Positions 24,401 through 34,377 are shown, counted from the first letter of the stretch. The stretch is 64,000 nt of DNA from Haloplanus sp. HW8-1 (GCF_023703795.1 NZ_CP098518.1:2480001-2544000); one strand, 5' to 3'. Numbers and translations: made by a program. Notes: generated from the letters alone by a model not told the origin.

Positions 24401-26452
24401 ATGGATTGGATCACCCACGAAGAGGACGTTTGGTTTGATTTCCGCGGCTCCACCCCGGACCAACTGGTTTCGGGACGGTACTACAAGGGAACGGTCGACG
24501 GCTTCGCCGACTTCGGCGTGTTCGTCGACCTCTCACCCGGCGTGACCGGCCTGCTCCACCGGAGCGAAGTCGACCGCCGGCTCGAAAGTCTCGACTGGGA
24601 GCCCGGCGACACCGTGTTCGTCCAGGTGAAGAACGTTCGCGACAACGGCAACGTCGACCTCGCGTGGTCGATTCGCCAGTCCACCCGCGAGTTCCGGGGC
24701 GCACAGATCCACGACCCCGAGGGTGACGCCGACGGCGACCCGATCGACGGATCGACCGAGGAGTCGGACGACGAACCTTCCGGTCCCGTCAAGACGACGC
24801 CGGCCCCGCGGGACGACGAGGCGCTGAACGGCGACGACGTGGCGGTGGACTCGGCGTCGCCGGACGAGTCGGCCGACGCGGCCGGGGCGACGGACGACAC
24901 CCCGACGACCGACGCGGCCACGACGGCGACCGATCGTGACGCCGACGGCGCCCCCGAGCGCGTCGACGTGGCGTCGCTCTCGGACCGCGTCGGCGAGACT
25001 GTTCGTCTCGACGGCGAGGTCGTCGGCATCCGTCAGACCAGCGGTCCGACGGTGTTCGAACTCCGGGACGGGACCGGCGCGGTCGACTGCGCGGCCTTCG
25101 TCGAGGCGGGCGTCCGCGCCTACCCCGACGTCGAGGTCGGCAGCATCGTCCGCCTCGACGGCGAGGTCGAAGAGCGCTACGACGAACTCCAGGTCGAGAC
25201 CGAGGACCTCGACATCCTGACCGACGACGAGGCGGCCACGATCGAGGAACGACTCGCGGACGCGCTGACGGCAGAAGCCCGTCCGGACTCGGTGACGACG
25301 CTGATCGACCACGACGCGGTCGACGCGGTCGAAGAATCACTGCGCGACGCCGCGGAGACGATCCGGCGGGCGGTGCTCGAATCCCGTCCGGTGGTGGTCC
25401 GCCACGCCGCGACCGCCGACGGCTACGTCGCCGGCGCCGCCATCGAGCGTGCGGTCCTTCCGCTGATCCGCGAGGAACACGCCGCCGCCGACGCCGAGTA
25501 CCACTACTTCACACGCCGGCCGCTCGAGGGGTCGGTCTACGACATGGACGACGCCACGAACGACGTGACGCGGATGCTCCAGGACCGCGACCGCCACGAC
25601 GAGAAACTCCCGCTGGTCCTGCTCGTCGGCACGGGCAGTACCGTCGAGTCGAGCGACGGCCTGGGACTGCTCGGCATCTACGGCGCCCGACGCGTCGTCG
25701 TCGACGCCGAGGTGGCAGACGCCGCCGTCGCCGACGACTGCGAGGCCATCGTCAACCCCGGCCTGGCCGGCGTCGACGCCGCCGACCTCTCGACCGGCGC
25801 GCTCGCGGCCACGCTCGCAGCGACTGTCGGTCCCGACGTGGCTGCCGACCTCTCGCATCTCCCCGCCGTCTCCTACTGGGACGGCGCCCCGCAGTCCGCC
25901 CTCGATCTCGCCGCCGAGGCGGGCTACGACGCGGACCGTACGCGCGAACTCCGTGAGGCCATCGCGCTGGAGGCGTACTACCAGTCCTACGAGGACAAGC
26001 GTGAACTCATCACGGATCTGCTGTTCGACGACGCTGGCGGCCTCGCCGGCCACATCAGCGAGCAGTTCCGACAGAAACTCGACACGGAGGTCGACACCGC
26101 GACGGCCAATCTCGACCGCCGCGAGGACGGCGACGTCGTCGTCGACGTCCTCGACACCGACGCCTACACCCACCGCTTCGACTTCCCGCCGACGGGGCTT
26201 CTGCTCGACGAACTTCACCGTCGCCGGAGCGGGGACGGCACCGACCTGACCGTCGGCGTCGGCACGGACGAACTCTACCTGCGGAGCGACGACGACCTCG
26301 ACCTCCGCGGTGTCGCCAGTGACGCCGCGGACCGTGCTCCCGACGCCGGTATCGTCGCCGCGAGCGTCCGTGACGGCCGCATCGAGTTCCTCTCGGGACG
26401 CCGCGACGCCGCCGTCGACGCCGTCGTCGACGCCGCCGTCGACCGGCTCTGA
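24401..26452 (+). CDS. S1/OB-fold/DHH-family nucleic-acid protein
   Basis: Cytosolic protein of 683 residues with three parts. An S1 domain (about 24-90: GRYYKGTVDGFADFGVFVDL, then LLHRSEVD) is followed by a disordered acidic linker (about 105-185). An OB fold (about 190-270: VRLDGEVVGIRQTSGPTVFEL) leads into a RecJ/DHH-like phosphoesterase domain beginning PVVVRHAATADGYVAGAAIE (about 327) and ending RDGRIEFLSGRR. The expected DHH triplet reads TADG here, so the metal site may be altered. Haloarchaeal proteins of this type are linked to DNA repair or RNA turnover; whether it is a nuclease is uncertain. Confidence 0.85.
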   Translation: MDWITHEEDVWFDFRGSTPDQLVSGRYYKGTVDGFADFGVFVDLSPGVTGLLHRSEVDRRLESLDWEPGDTVFVQVKNVRDNGNVDLAWSIRQSTREFRGAQIHDPEGDADGDPIDGSTEESDDEPSGPVKTTPAPRDDEALNGDDVAVDSASPDESADAAGATDDTPTTDAATTATDRDADGAPERVDVASLSDRVGETVRLDGEVVGIRQTSGPTVFELRDGTGAVDCAAFVEAGVRAYPDVEVGSIVRLDGEVEERYDELQVETEDLDILTDDEAATIEERLADALTAEARPDSVTTLIDHDAVDAVEESLRDAAETIRRAVLESRPVVVRHAATADGYVAGAAIERAVLPLIREEHAAADAEYHYFTRRPLEGSVYDMDDATNDVTRMLQDRDRHDEKLPLVLLVGTGSTVESSDGLGLLGIYGARRVVVDAEVADAAVADDCEAIVNPGLAGVDAADLSTGALAATLAATVGPDVAADLSHLPAVSYWDGAPQSALDLAAEAGYDADRTRELREAIALEAYYQSYEDKRELITDLLFDDAGGLAGHISEQFRQKLDTEVDTATANLDRREDGDVVVDVLDTDAYTHRFDFPPTGLLLDELHRRRSGDGTDLTVGVGTDELYLRSDDDLDLRGVASDAADRAPDAGIVAASVRDGRIEFLSGRRDAAVDAVVDAAVDRL

Positions 26453-26492
26453 GCGATACCCTTAACCTCGCGACCCGACGAGGAAACAACGA

Positions 26493-28181
26493 ATGACTGC
26501 TTCCGGCGAGGGCGTCGCCGCCACGAGCGAGGCGTTCGACCGCGTCTGTGAGGACCTCGTCGAGCGCATCCTCGACGGCGACCTGGACCGCGACGGTCTG
26601 GAGTCGGCGAAACTCGACGCCTGTTCCGAACACGGCGCCTCGAAGGTTCCGAAGAACGCCCACATCCTGCAGTACGCCCCCGACGAGCGTCGCGACGAGG
26701 TGCAGAGTGTCGTCCGGCGGAAACCCGTTCGCACCGCCTCGGGCGTCTCGCCCGTGGCCATCATGACCGCGCCGCACATGTGTCCCCACGGGAAGTGTCT
26801 CTACTGTCCCGGCGGTCCCGCCTCCGAGTTCGATAGCGCCCAGAGTTACACGGGCCACGAACCCGCTGCAGCCCGGGGCGAGCAGAACGACTACGACCCC
26901 TACGGCCAAGTGACCTTACGACTGGAACAGCTCAGACATATCGGCCATCCGGTCGACAAGGTGGAACTCATCCTGATGGGGGGGACCATGACGGCGCGGA
27001 GCCACGACTATCAGGAGTGGTTCGTCAAGCGAGCGCTGGAGGCGCTCAACGACTACGACACCGATTCGATCCCGAACCCGGCGGAGGGCCGGAGTTTCGC
27101 CGAGGACGACCCCGACTTTCGATATCTGGCGGACGTGATCACCGAGAACGAGACGGCCGACGTCAGGAACATCGGCACCACCTTCGAGACCAAACCCGAC
27201 TGGTGTGGCCCCGAACAGATCGACCGGATGCTCCGGTTGGGCGGCACGAAGGTGGAGGTGGGCGTCCAGACCACCTACGAGCGGATCAACCGCGAGATGC
27301 ACCGCGGCCACGGCGTCCAGGCCTCAATCGACGCCAACCGCCGCCTGCGCGACGCCGCGTTCAAGATCGGTTTCCACATGATGCCCGGCCAGCCGGGAAT
27401 GACGACGGAGATGTGTCTGGAGGACTTCCGGCAACTGTTCGAGGACCCGCGCTGGCGCCCCGACTACCTGAAGATCTACCCGACGCTCGTGGTCCGCGGC
27501 ACCCGGACCTACGACATGTGGCGCCGGGACGACTTCGATCCGCTCGACAACGACGAGGCCGCGGACCTCGTCGCGGAGGTCATGGGCATGATCCCGAAGT
27601 ACACACGCCTCCAGCGGGTGCAACGCGATATCCCCGCCGACCACATCGACGCCGGCGTCTGGAAGTCGAACCTGCGGCAACTGGCCGCTCAGCGCGCCGA
27701 CGAGAAGGGGATCACGCCCCGTGACATCCGCGCCCGCGAGGTCGGACACAACGACGCCGACCCGGACCCCGACCGAATCGAACTCGACGTGCTGACCTAC
27801 GAGGCCGGCGGCGGCACCGAACACTTCCTGAGCGTCGAGGATCCCGAGGCCGACCTGCTGATCGGCTTCTGTCGCCTGCGGTTTCCGAACGATCCCGTCC
27901 GGCGCGAACTCGACGGCGCCGCACTGGTGCGCGAACTCCACGTCTACGGGAGCGAGGCGGGCATCCGCGAGGAGGGCGATGGGGACTGGCAACACCGTGG
28001 CTACGGCCGTCGCCTCCTCGCGCGCGCCGAGGAACTGGCGGCCGAGGCCGGCTTCGACAAACTGAGCGTCATCAGCGGCATCGGGGTCCGTCGGTACTAC
28101 CGCGACAAACTCGGCTATCACCAGGACGGGCCGTACGTCTCGAAGCGTCTCGGCCGGCGGTCGCCGGCGCGGTCGGACTGA
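26493..28181 (+). CDS. elp3: archaeal Elp3, tRNA U34 cm5 radical SAM/acetyltransferase
   Basis: Modifies uridine 34 in tRNA wobble positions using acetyl-CoA and SAM chemistry. 562 residues. The radical-SAM domain has APHMCPHGKCLYCPGG (about 91-106, CxxxxCxxC type characteristic of Elp3) and LILMGGTMTA; Elp3-specific YLKIYPTLVVRGT follows. The C-terminal GNAT domain contains ELHVYGSEAGI and QHRGYGRRLLARAEELA (acetyl-CoA loop), ending with ISGIGVRRYYRDKLGY. Full length and intact. It follows the S1/DHH gene by 40 bases; TATA-like CCCTTAACC lies about 30 bases upstream. Confidence 0.96.
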   Translation: MTASGEGVAATSEAFDRVCEDLVERILDGDLDRDGLESAKLDACSEHGASKVPKNAHILQYAPDERRDEVQSVVRRKPVRTASGVSPVAIMTAPHMCPHGKCLYCPGGPASEFDSAQSYTGHEPAAARGEQNDYDPYGQVTLRLEQLRHIGHPVDKVELILMGGTMTARSHDYQEWFVKRALEALNDYDTDSIPNPAEGRSFAEDDPDFRYLADVITENETADVRNIGTTFETKPDWCGPEQIDRMLRLGGTKVEVGVQTTYERINREMHRGHGVQASIDANRRLRDAAFKIGFHMMPGQPGMTTEMCLEDFRQLFEDPRWRPDYLKIYPTLVVRGTRTYDMWRRDDFDPLDNDEAADLVAEVMGMIPKYTRLQRVQRDIPADHIDAGVWKSNLRQLAAQRADEKGITPRDIRAREVGHNDADPDPDRIELDVLTYEAGGGTEHFLSVEDPEADLLIGFCRLRFPNDPVRRELDGAALVRELHVYGSEAGIREEGDGDWQHRGYGRRLLARAEELAAEAGFDKLSVISGIGVRRYYRDKLGYHQDGPYVSKRLGRRSPARSD

Positions 28182-28216
28182 CCGGCCTTCGGATCCGCGG
28201 GTCGCTCGCCCGGAAA

Positions 28217-28224
28217 GTTTAATC
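28217..28224 (+). promoter_or_regulatory. TATA-like box for surface protein
   Basis: GTTTAATC, centred about 28 bases before GTG 28249 and 40 before ATG 28261; favours the GTG as a leaderless start. Confidence 0.5.
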
Positions 28225-28248
28225 GGCGGGTCGAATCACACTGTTGTA

Positions 28249-31200
28249 GTGTTACGTTCCATGAGTGCCGGGGCGAACGGAGAGACGCGGAGTCGCAGTG
28301 ACGGCCACACCACCGTAACCGGAGCGGCACTTGCGGTGTTGATCGCGTCGTTCGTCGTCGTGGGTCTCGCCACGCCGTTCGTGGGGACGGTGGCGGCGGC
28401 ACAGGACGACGTCGCGATGTACGACGGGGTCAACGGGAGCCAGATCAGCACTGCGACCGACGGGCAGACGGTCTACATCAACGCGAACGACAGTACCACG
28501 AACGGGACGACGGAGACGGTGACGGTGACCAACGGGAGCGGCGGGTCGATCAGCGTCACCTTGAGCGACGACGGGAGCGGCGACGATCCGACCGGGGGCG
28601 ACGGCGAGTACTGGGGCTCGTTCACCGTCAACGCGACGACGACCGACGACTCGACGGACACCCTGCAGGTCCAGGACGGCGGAACGGCGAGCGTGACCGT
28701 CGACCTCGACGGGCAGAATGACGGCGCGTCGGCGTCGGTGACGGCCGACTACGGGCCGGTTCCGCAGTCGGCGACGACCCACGACAACACGACCGACGGC
28801 ACCGTCGACAACGTGACGGTCACGTTCGACGAGGCGGTCGGCTCGACGTCGGTCGACGCGAGCGACTTCGGAATCAGCGACGGGTCGGTGGCCGGCGTGA
28901 CCGACGTCGCCGACGAGGACGACACGCTCGTCCTCGAAGTCGACGGTGCGACGTCGAACGACACCGCGATCACGCCCGACGTGACGGTGCTGCAAGATAG
29001 CTTGTCGGACACCGGTGGCAACGTTGGCCCGGCCACCGGCGACGTAACGGTTACGGCGTCCGACGGCGCGGCACCCGCCATCGTCGCCGCCGAGACGGCC
29101 GACACGGACGCCGACGGGACGGTCGATCAGGTGAACGCGACGCTCTCGGAGCCGCTCTCCGACACCGCGTCCACCCTCGATTCGACCACCTTCGACTCGG
29201 TGACGGATGCGACGGTCGGGTCGGCGTCGACCGGGACGATGGCCGACGACGATGGCATCGTCGTCGGCGTGAGCGGAACGCCCACCGACGACACGAGCGT
29301 CACGCTCAGCGACCTCGTCCTCGCATCGGGGACGCTCTCGGACGGGACGAATGCCAACGGCGGGCAGACGGTCGGGACCGTCGCGGACGGCGCGGCGCCG
29401 ACCTTCTCCGTCGTGGTGACCGACGATCTGGACGCGAACGGGTACGTCGACGTCCTGAAGGTGACCTACACGGAGTCGATCGCGTCCGGAACTGTGGAGG
29501 CGTCCGACTTCTCGATCGGATCGGCGAACGGGCTCTCGGGGACCGTCTCCGGCGTGAGCGGCGACGACGGCGATGGCTCCGTTTCGATCACGCTCTCCGA
29601 AGGCTCGACTGCCGACACGGGCGCGACGCCGACGCTGTCGTACGCGGTGAGCGGCGGGACCGACGTGCAGGACGCCGCGGGCAACCTGATGGTCGACACC
29701 ACTTCGCCTGCCGCGGTGGACGCCGCCGCGCCGCAGGTGACCGCAGTGACATCGATCGACGCGTCGAGTGACGGATCGGTCGACCGGATCGACCTGACCT
29801 ACAGCGAGGACGTGTCGGCGAGTTCGCCCGAGGTCGGCGACTACACGCTGGGCGGTACCGACGCCGGCAACGTCACCCTCGACTCGGCGGGGGTGACCGG
29901 GGACACCGTCGAACTATCCGTGACGGCCCCGGAGAACGACACCGCCCTCGACCTGACGCTGTCGTACGATCAGTCGGCCGGCACGCGCGACAGCGTCGTC
30001 GACTCGGTCGGCCAAGGCGCGCCTTCCTTCGCCGACCGAACCGTCGCCGACGGCGCGGGGCCGCTGATGGAGTCGGTGGGAACGCAGGATACGGATTCGG
30101 ACGGCACCGTCGACTGGCTGGTGGTGTCGTTCACCGAAACCGTCGACAGCGGCACGATACAGGCGGGCGACTTCGCCTCGACCACCGGAACGGTCGACTC
30201 GGTCATGGTCCCGCTGTCGGCGGATTCGGTGAATCTGGTCGTGGACGGCTTCCCGACGGACACGAGTGTCACGCCCGACGTGACGCTCGCAGGGAATTCG
30301 ATCACCGATGACGCCGGGACGCCGAACAGCAACCCGCCTCAGACGCTGACGGCCGCCGACAGCGCGCCGCCGACGATTACCGGCGCCACGACCGCGGACG
30401 CCGACGATGACGGCAATATCGACCGCATCGACGTGACGCTCTCCGAGTCGCTCGACGACGGCGCCTCGACCCTCGATCAGTCGGCGTTCTCCCTGAGTTC
30501 CGGGAGCGTCGACGGCGTGAGTACGGGCGTGTCGGCCGACGACGACGCCGTCCGCCTGACGGTGTCCGGGCTCTCGGGCAGCGACGCGACGCCGGACGTG
30601 ACCCTCGCGGCCGACTCGCTCTTCGATCCGGTGGGGAACGCGGTCGGTGGGTCGGAGACGTTCGCCGGGACGACCAGTGGCGCCGCGCCCGTCGTCCAGT
30701 CGGCGACGACCCTGGATCGCGACGGCGACGGCGACGTTGACGCCGCGACGGTCGTCTTCTCGGGCGCCGTCGACGACTCGACGGTTACGGCCGGCGACTG
30801 GGCGCTCGGGGGGACGCCCGCCGATGCGGTCGACACGCTGGCGACGGCCGACGACGACACGCTCCAACTGCGCATCACGACCGACGCGAACGAGGTGTCC
30901 GGCACTGGTCCGGTCGAGGTGACCTACTCACCGGGGACGACCGCGGGCACGAACGGGAACTCCGTCGCTTCCGTCGCCGCCGGCGACGTCGCCGAGGCCG
31001 ACGGCGCAACGCCGGTGATCACGGACCTTTCGGCCGACCTCTCCGACGGGAGCGGGTCGCGCATCGAGGTGACGGCGACCGCCTCGGAGGGACTCTCGAC
31101 GGTCGCCGTCGATCTGAGCGGGCCACAGTCGCGAACCCTCTCCAGTTTCTCCGTCTCGGGGAGTGGGCCGTACACGCACACGCTCACCTACGACGCCGAC

Positions 31201-32001
31201 GTCGAAGGCTCGTACACGGCAACGCTCCGAACGGCAGCCGACGACGCAGGCAACGACGGGGCGTCGGGCCGGACGGACACGGTGTCCGTCGACCTGCCCG
31301 ACGGTGGCGGTGCCGGTCCCGCGCCGCCGGGGTCGGCCGCGACGCGCACGTCGTCCACGCAGGTCGCGGTCTTCTCGAATGCCCGATCAGCGACCTTCGA
31401 CCTCGACGGCGGTACCATCGACGGGGCGACCGTCGAGACGTCCGGGTCGGGGACGGGATTCGCCCGAGCGACGTCGCTCTCGTCGCTGCCGAGCGGGACG
31501 AGCGCTCCCTCGACCCGCGTCGTCGGCCTCGTTGACCTCCAGATGCCCGACGGGTGGCGCGACGAGGCGGCGACGCTCCGGATACGGGTCGACCTCTCCG
31601 AAACCGACGCCGATCCGGAGCGACTGCAGCTCGTCCACCACGACGCAGCGACCGACTCGTGGTCGCCACTCGAGACGACCGTCGAGAGTCGTTCCGACGG
31701 GACGGCGACGCTCGTGGGTGAGACGACCGGATTCTCGCTGTTCGCGGTGACGGAGCGGGCCGGCCAGATCGAGGGCGGTTCGGTCTCGCTCACGGTGGAG
31801 ACGGCGACGGCCACGCCCGCCGCGACCGCGACTCCGACGCAGACGGCGACGCCGACGGCCGCCGATCGAGGCCGGACGACCACGGGATCGCCGGCCACGA
31901 CCGCCGGAAGCGGCCCCGGGTTTGGCCCCGTGGCGGTCGGCATCGCCCTCGGGGGACTCGCGGCGCTCGGCATGGGACGGTATCGGCGCCGGCGTCGATG
32001 A
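28249..32001 (+). CDS. PGF-CTERM surface protein with calcium-type repeats
   Basis: Large exported cell-surface protein of 1,250 residues. A hydrophobic signal (about 28-50, AVLIASFVVVGLATPFVGTVAAA) is followed by seven modules of about 103-110 residues. Each begins with an acidic motif such as DTDADGTVD, DANGYVD, SSDGSVD, DTDSDGTVD, DADDDGNID or DRDGDGDVD, at about residues 180, 285, 395, 505, 615, 718 and 823. These resemble EF-hand-like calcium loops in bacterial Ig-like adhesins. A PGF-pre-PGF domain (about 1020-1165, ending TGFSLFAVTE), a Thr-rich tether and a C-terminal GPGFGP-helix-RRRR (PGF-CTERM, archaeosortase signal) complete it. ATG 28261 is an alternative start. Confidence 0.9.
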   Translation: MLRSMSAGANGETRSRSDGHTTVTGAALAVLIASFVVVGLATPFVGTVAAAQDDVAMYDGVNGSQISTATDGQTVYINANDSTTNGTTETVTVTNGSGGSISVTLSDDGSGDDPTGGDGEYWGSFTVNATTTDDSTDTLQVQDGGTASVTVDLDGQNDGASASVTADYGPVPQSATTHDNTTDGTVDNVTVTFDEAVGSTSVDASDFGISDGSVAGVTDVADEDDTLVLEVDGATSNDTAITPDVTVLQDSLSDTGGNVGPATGDVTVTASDGAAPAIVAAETADTDADGTVDQVNATLSEPLSDTASTLDSTTFDSVTDATVGSASTGTMADDDGIVVGVSGTPTDDTSVTLSDLVLASGTLSDGTNANGGQTVGTVADGAAPTFSVVVTDDLDANGYVDVLKVTYTESIASGTVEASDFSIGSANGLSGTVSGVSGDDGDGSVSITLSEGSTADTGATPTLSYAVSGGTDVQDAAGNLMVDTTSPAAVDAAAPQVTAVTSIDASSDGSVDRIDLTYSEDVSASSPEVGDYTLGGTDAGNVTLDSAGVTGDTVELSVTAPENDTALDLTLSYDQSAGTRDSVVDSVGQGAPSFADRTVADGAGPLMESVGTQDTDSDGTVDWLVVSFTETVDSGTIQAGDFASTTGTVDSVMVPLSADSVNLVVDGFPTDTSVTPDVTLAGNSITDDAGTPNSNPPQTLTAADSAPPTITGATTADADDDGNIDRIDVTLSESLDDGASTLDQSAFSLSSGSVDGVSTGVSADDDAVRLTVSGLSGSDATPDVTLAADSLFDPVGNAVGGSETFAGTTSGAAPVVQSATTLDRDGDGDVDAATVVFSGAVDDSTVTAGDWALGGTPADAVDTLATADDDTLQLRITTDANEVSGTGPVEVTYSPGTTAGTNGNSVASVAAGDVAEADGATPVITDLSADLSDGSGSRIEVTATASEGLSTVAVDLSGPQSRTLSSFSVSGSGPYTHTLTYDADVEGSYTATLRTAADDAGNDGASGRTDTVSVDLPDGGGAGPAPPGSAATRTSSTQVAVFSNARSATFDLDGGTIDGATVETSGSGTGFARATSLSSLPSGTSAPSTRVVGLVDLQMPDGWRDEAATLRIRVDLSETDADPERLQLVHHDAATDSWSPLETTVESRSDGTATLVGETTGFSLFAVTERAGQIEGGSVSLTVETATATPAATATPTQTATPTAADRGRTTTGSPATTAGSGPGFGPVAVGIALGGLAALGMGRYRRRRR

Positions 32002-32044
32002 CCGCGGGTCACGGTTTCAAGACGACGGCGCCCGTAGCCCGGCC

Positions 32045-32578
32045 GTGACCGATTCGGGCGCCGACCGCCGACACGACCGCCTCGACCGCCATCCTGCGGC
32101 GGGGCCGCGGAACTCGCTGTGGCACTGGACGGACGCGAAACACCCGCTCCGGGTCGTCGTGAACTACCTCGCGGTCTGGCTGATCCGCGTCTCGCCGAGC
32201 CTGCGGCTGAAAAACTGGCTCCTCCGGCGCCTCGGCGCGACCGTCGAGTCGGGCGTCGCCGTCGGCCTGGAGGCGACGCCGGACGTGTTCTGGCCCGAAC
32301 TCGTGACGCTGCGGGCCGACGCCATCGTCGGCTACGACGCCACCTTGCTCTGTCACGAGTTCCTGCAAGACGAGTATCGTACCGGCGAGGTGGTAGTCGG
32401 CGAGCGCGCGATGATCGGCGCGGGGGTCGTCGTCCTTCCGGGCGTCGAAATCGGCGCCGACGCGACGGTGGCGGCCAACTCGCTGGTGGTCGAGGACGTG
32501 CCGCCGGGGACGACGGTCGCCGGCGTGCCGGCGCGGCCGGTCGAGGGGGGACTGCGCGAGACCGGCGAGGGTAGGTGA
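32045..32578 (+). CDS. hexapeptide-repeat acyltransferase
   Basis: 177 residues from GTG 32045. N-terminal helix pair (RVVVNYLAVWLIRVSPSLRLKNWLLRRLGA), then a left-handed beta helix with isoleucine-patch repeats: VFWPELVTLRADAIVGYDAT, CHEFLQDEYRTGEV, VVGERAMIGAGVVVLPGVEIGADATVAANS and GVPARPV at the end. Typical of O-acetyltransferases of the LacA/maltose group. Acceptor unknown; a sugar or polymer is likely. It lies 43 bases after the surface-protein gene. The longer frame to 31922 overlaps that gene and is not used. Confidence 0.85.
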   Translation: MTDSGADRRHDRLDRHPAAGPRNSLWHWTDAKHPLRVVVNYLAVWLIRVSPSLRLKNWLLRRLGATVESGVAVGLEATPDVFWPELVTLRADAIVGYDATLLCHEFLQDEYRTGEVVVGERAMIGAGVVVLPGVEIGADATVAANSLVVEDVPPGTTVAGVPARPVEGGLRETGEGR

Positions 32579-32613
32579 CCGCAACCGCGTGGTCGCCCCG
32601 GATCGTCGTCCGG

Positions 32614-32624
32614 TTTTTTGTAAG
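32614..32624 (+). promoter_or_regulatory. TATA-like box, shared by UspA paralogues
   Basis: TTTTTTGTAAG ending 20 bases before ATG 32645; same sequence and spacing as at 12906-12916. Confidence 0.65.
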
Positions 32625-32644
32625 ACGAGCACCTCACGTGGTCC

Positions 32645-33547
32645 ATGAGTCTCACGTCGCTGGGGGAGTTTCTGGGCAGCGACGACGACGCGCCCGAGGT
32701 TCTGCCGGGGATCGCAGGGCGATTCGACGGCGAGCATATCCTCGTTCCGCTTCTCACCTCCGAGGGTCCGGCGCTCTCCGACCAACTCAAGATCGCCACG
32801 ACACTCGGCCGGGCGACCGGTGCCGCGCTTTCCGTCATCGATCCGGTGCCCGTCACCGAACGGACACCCGGGACGGTCGGCGACGCCGAAGACGATACCC
32901 TTCCGAACTGGCTGTTCGATGGGGCTGCCGACTCAGGGTCCCAACCGGACGGTGATTTCCTCCGCACGGGGAACGCGGCCACGGGCGTTCTCCGGGTAGT
33001 TCGGGCGAACGACGTCGACACGCTCGTGTTGCCGAGTGGTTCCCACAGTCCTCGTCTCCGCAAGCGAATCGTCGGGGCAATCGCGGTACACGCCGAGTGT
33101 GACATCGTCGTCGTGAACGGCCGGTCCGGATACGAGACGGTGCCGTCGATCCTGTTGCCGGTCGCCGGCGGCCCGCACTCGGGGGTCGCCGCCGACCTCG
33201 CTCGGGCCATCGCCGCCGACTGTGGCGCGTGGATCGACGTGCTCCACATCGTCGACGAGGACGCCTCCCGGCGTCGGCGGGAGGCGGCGAACGACCTCGT
33301 CGACGACGTCTATCGTCGCATCGGCCGTCCCGAAACGACGACCAAATGGGTGCTGGCGGCCGACGGCGTCACGGAAGCGATCATCGAACAGTCCCGGTAC
33401 TACGGGCTCACGGTCGTCGGCGCCCCGACCAAGGGGCGTCTCCGTCAGTTCATCTTCGGGTCGACGACCCACTCCGTGCGAACGAACGCGGGGAGCGTCG
33501 TTCTGTCCGTGCGCAACAACAGCCGTCGACCGGCCGCCGACGACTGA
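32645..33547 (+). CDS. tandem universal stress protein (UspA), second paralogue
   Basis: 300 residues, two UspA-like domains, aligned end to end with the protein at 12937-13836: EHILVPLLTSEG / SDQLKIATTLGRATGA in domain 1, and ILLPVAGGPHSGVAAD, YRRIGRPETTTKWVL and VGAPTKGRLRQFIFGSTTHS in domain 2. The central ~40 residues (about 85-125) are the most divergent. Leaderless promoter identical in its core to the other copy. The two probably respond to related stresses. Confidence 0.88.
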   Translation: MSLTSLGEFLGSDDDAPEVLPGIAGRFDGEHILVPLLTSEGPALSDQLKIATTLGRATGAALSVIDPVPVTERTPGTVGDAEDDTLPNWLFDGAADSGSQPDGDFLRTGNAATGVLRVVRANDVDTLVLPSGSHSPRLRKRIVGAIAVHAECDIVVVNGRSGYETVPSILLPVAGGPHSGVAADLARAIAADCGAWIDVLHIVDEDASRRRREAANDLVDDVYRRIGRPETTTKWVLAADGVTEAIIEQSRYYGLTVVGAPTKGRLRQFIFGSTTHSVRTNAGSVVLSVRNNSRRPAADD

Positions 33548-33593
33548 CCACTGCCGTGGCTTCCCGGAACGTGCCCGGGCACCCGACCGGCCG

Positions 33594-34376
33594 CTACGAC
33601 CGAACCAGTGCGAACCCGTCGGCGAACACCGTGTTGTTCGGGAGGACGTACTCCTTGTCTTCCGCTTCGATGTGCGTGACGAACAGGTCCATCTCCTGGA
33701 CGATGCCGCGAATCTCGCCGACACGGATCTCGTCGCCGATGGTGTACGGCTGATGGAGGAGGAGGTAGGCGCCGATGGCGCCCGCCGAGAGCAACTGTCG
33801 GCAAGCGAGGCCCCCGAGGAAGACGAGCGCGAAGACGTAGGCGGCGAGCAACACGATCAACGCGGCGGTGGCGACCCCGACCTGTCCGAGGGCGATCAAG
33901 GCGGCCAGGTAGAAGACGCTGTACTTCGCCACGACGGGGAGGACGTTGATCTGTGGGAGTTTCACCCCGCGGAAGCGTTCGGAGACGAGCAGTTCCACCT
34001 TGTCGCCGAGGACGACGCCGACGATGAGGACGATGATGGCGAAAAAGAGTTGGGGGAGAAAGCCCGCGACGGCGTTCCAGAACTGGGCGACGTACTCGAT
34101 TTCGGCGACGGCGACGGCGGCGAACACCGCAATGCCGAAGACGAAATAGCCCGCGATGGCCCCGAGGATCGCCACCGTCGAGGTGCCGAACTCGCGGGCG
34201 GTGCGCTCGAAGGTGGTGCCCTCGATGGCGCCGGGGACGCCCGCACGTCGGAGGAGGCGGCGGCTGATCACCCGGGTCACCCAGCCCAAGACGAGGCCGA
34301 GTGCGAGCGTCGCCACGGCCAGCCAGAACCGGAGGGGGACCGCCGTGAGTGCCTCTCGAACCGTGCCGACCTGCAT
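33594..34376 (-). CDS. MscS-family mechanosensitive channel-like protein
   Basis: Membrane protein of 260 residues. Membrane segments near 15-35, 65-100 (AGYFVFGIAVFAAVAVAEI), 105-127 and 150-200, followed by the beta-domain start LLHQPYTIGDEIRVGEIRGIVQEMDLFVTHI and EDKEYVLPNNTVFA, the signature of the MscS middle beta domain. The large C-terminal alpha/beta vestibule is absent. It begins one base after the DacZ stop, so translation is linked; a channel controlled together with c-di-AMP would fit osmotic regulation, but that is inferred. Confidence 0.87.
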   Translation of the reverse strand: MQVGTVREALTAVPLRFWLAVATLALGLVLGWVTRVISRRLLRRAGVPGAIEGTTFERTAREFGTSTVAILGAIAGYFVFGIAVFAAVAVAEIEYVAQFWNAVAGFLPQLFFAIIVLIVGVVLGDKVELLVSERFRGVKLPQINVLPVVAKYSVFYLAALIALGQVGVATAALIVLLAAYVFALVFLGGLACRQLLSAGAIGAYLLLHQPYTIGDEIRVGEIRGIVQEMDLFVTHIEAEDKEYVLPNNTVFADGFALVRS

Positions 34377-34377
34377 C

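Noticed and set aside
28249-32001. Many long frames on the opposite strand and in other frames, up to 317 codons
   Set aside because: High GC and codon periodicity produce antisense frames throughout; none has motifs or a promoter, and they overlap well-supported genes.
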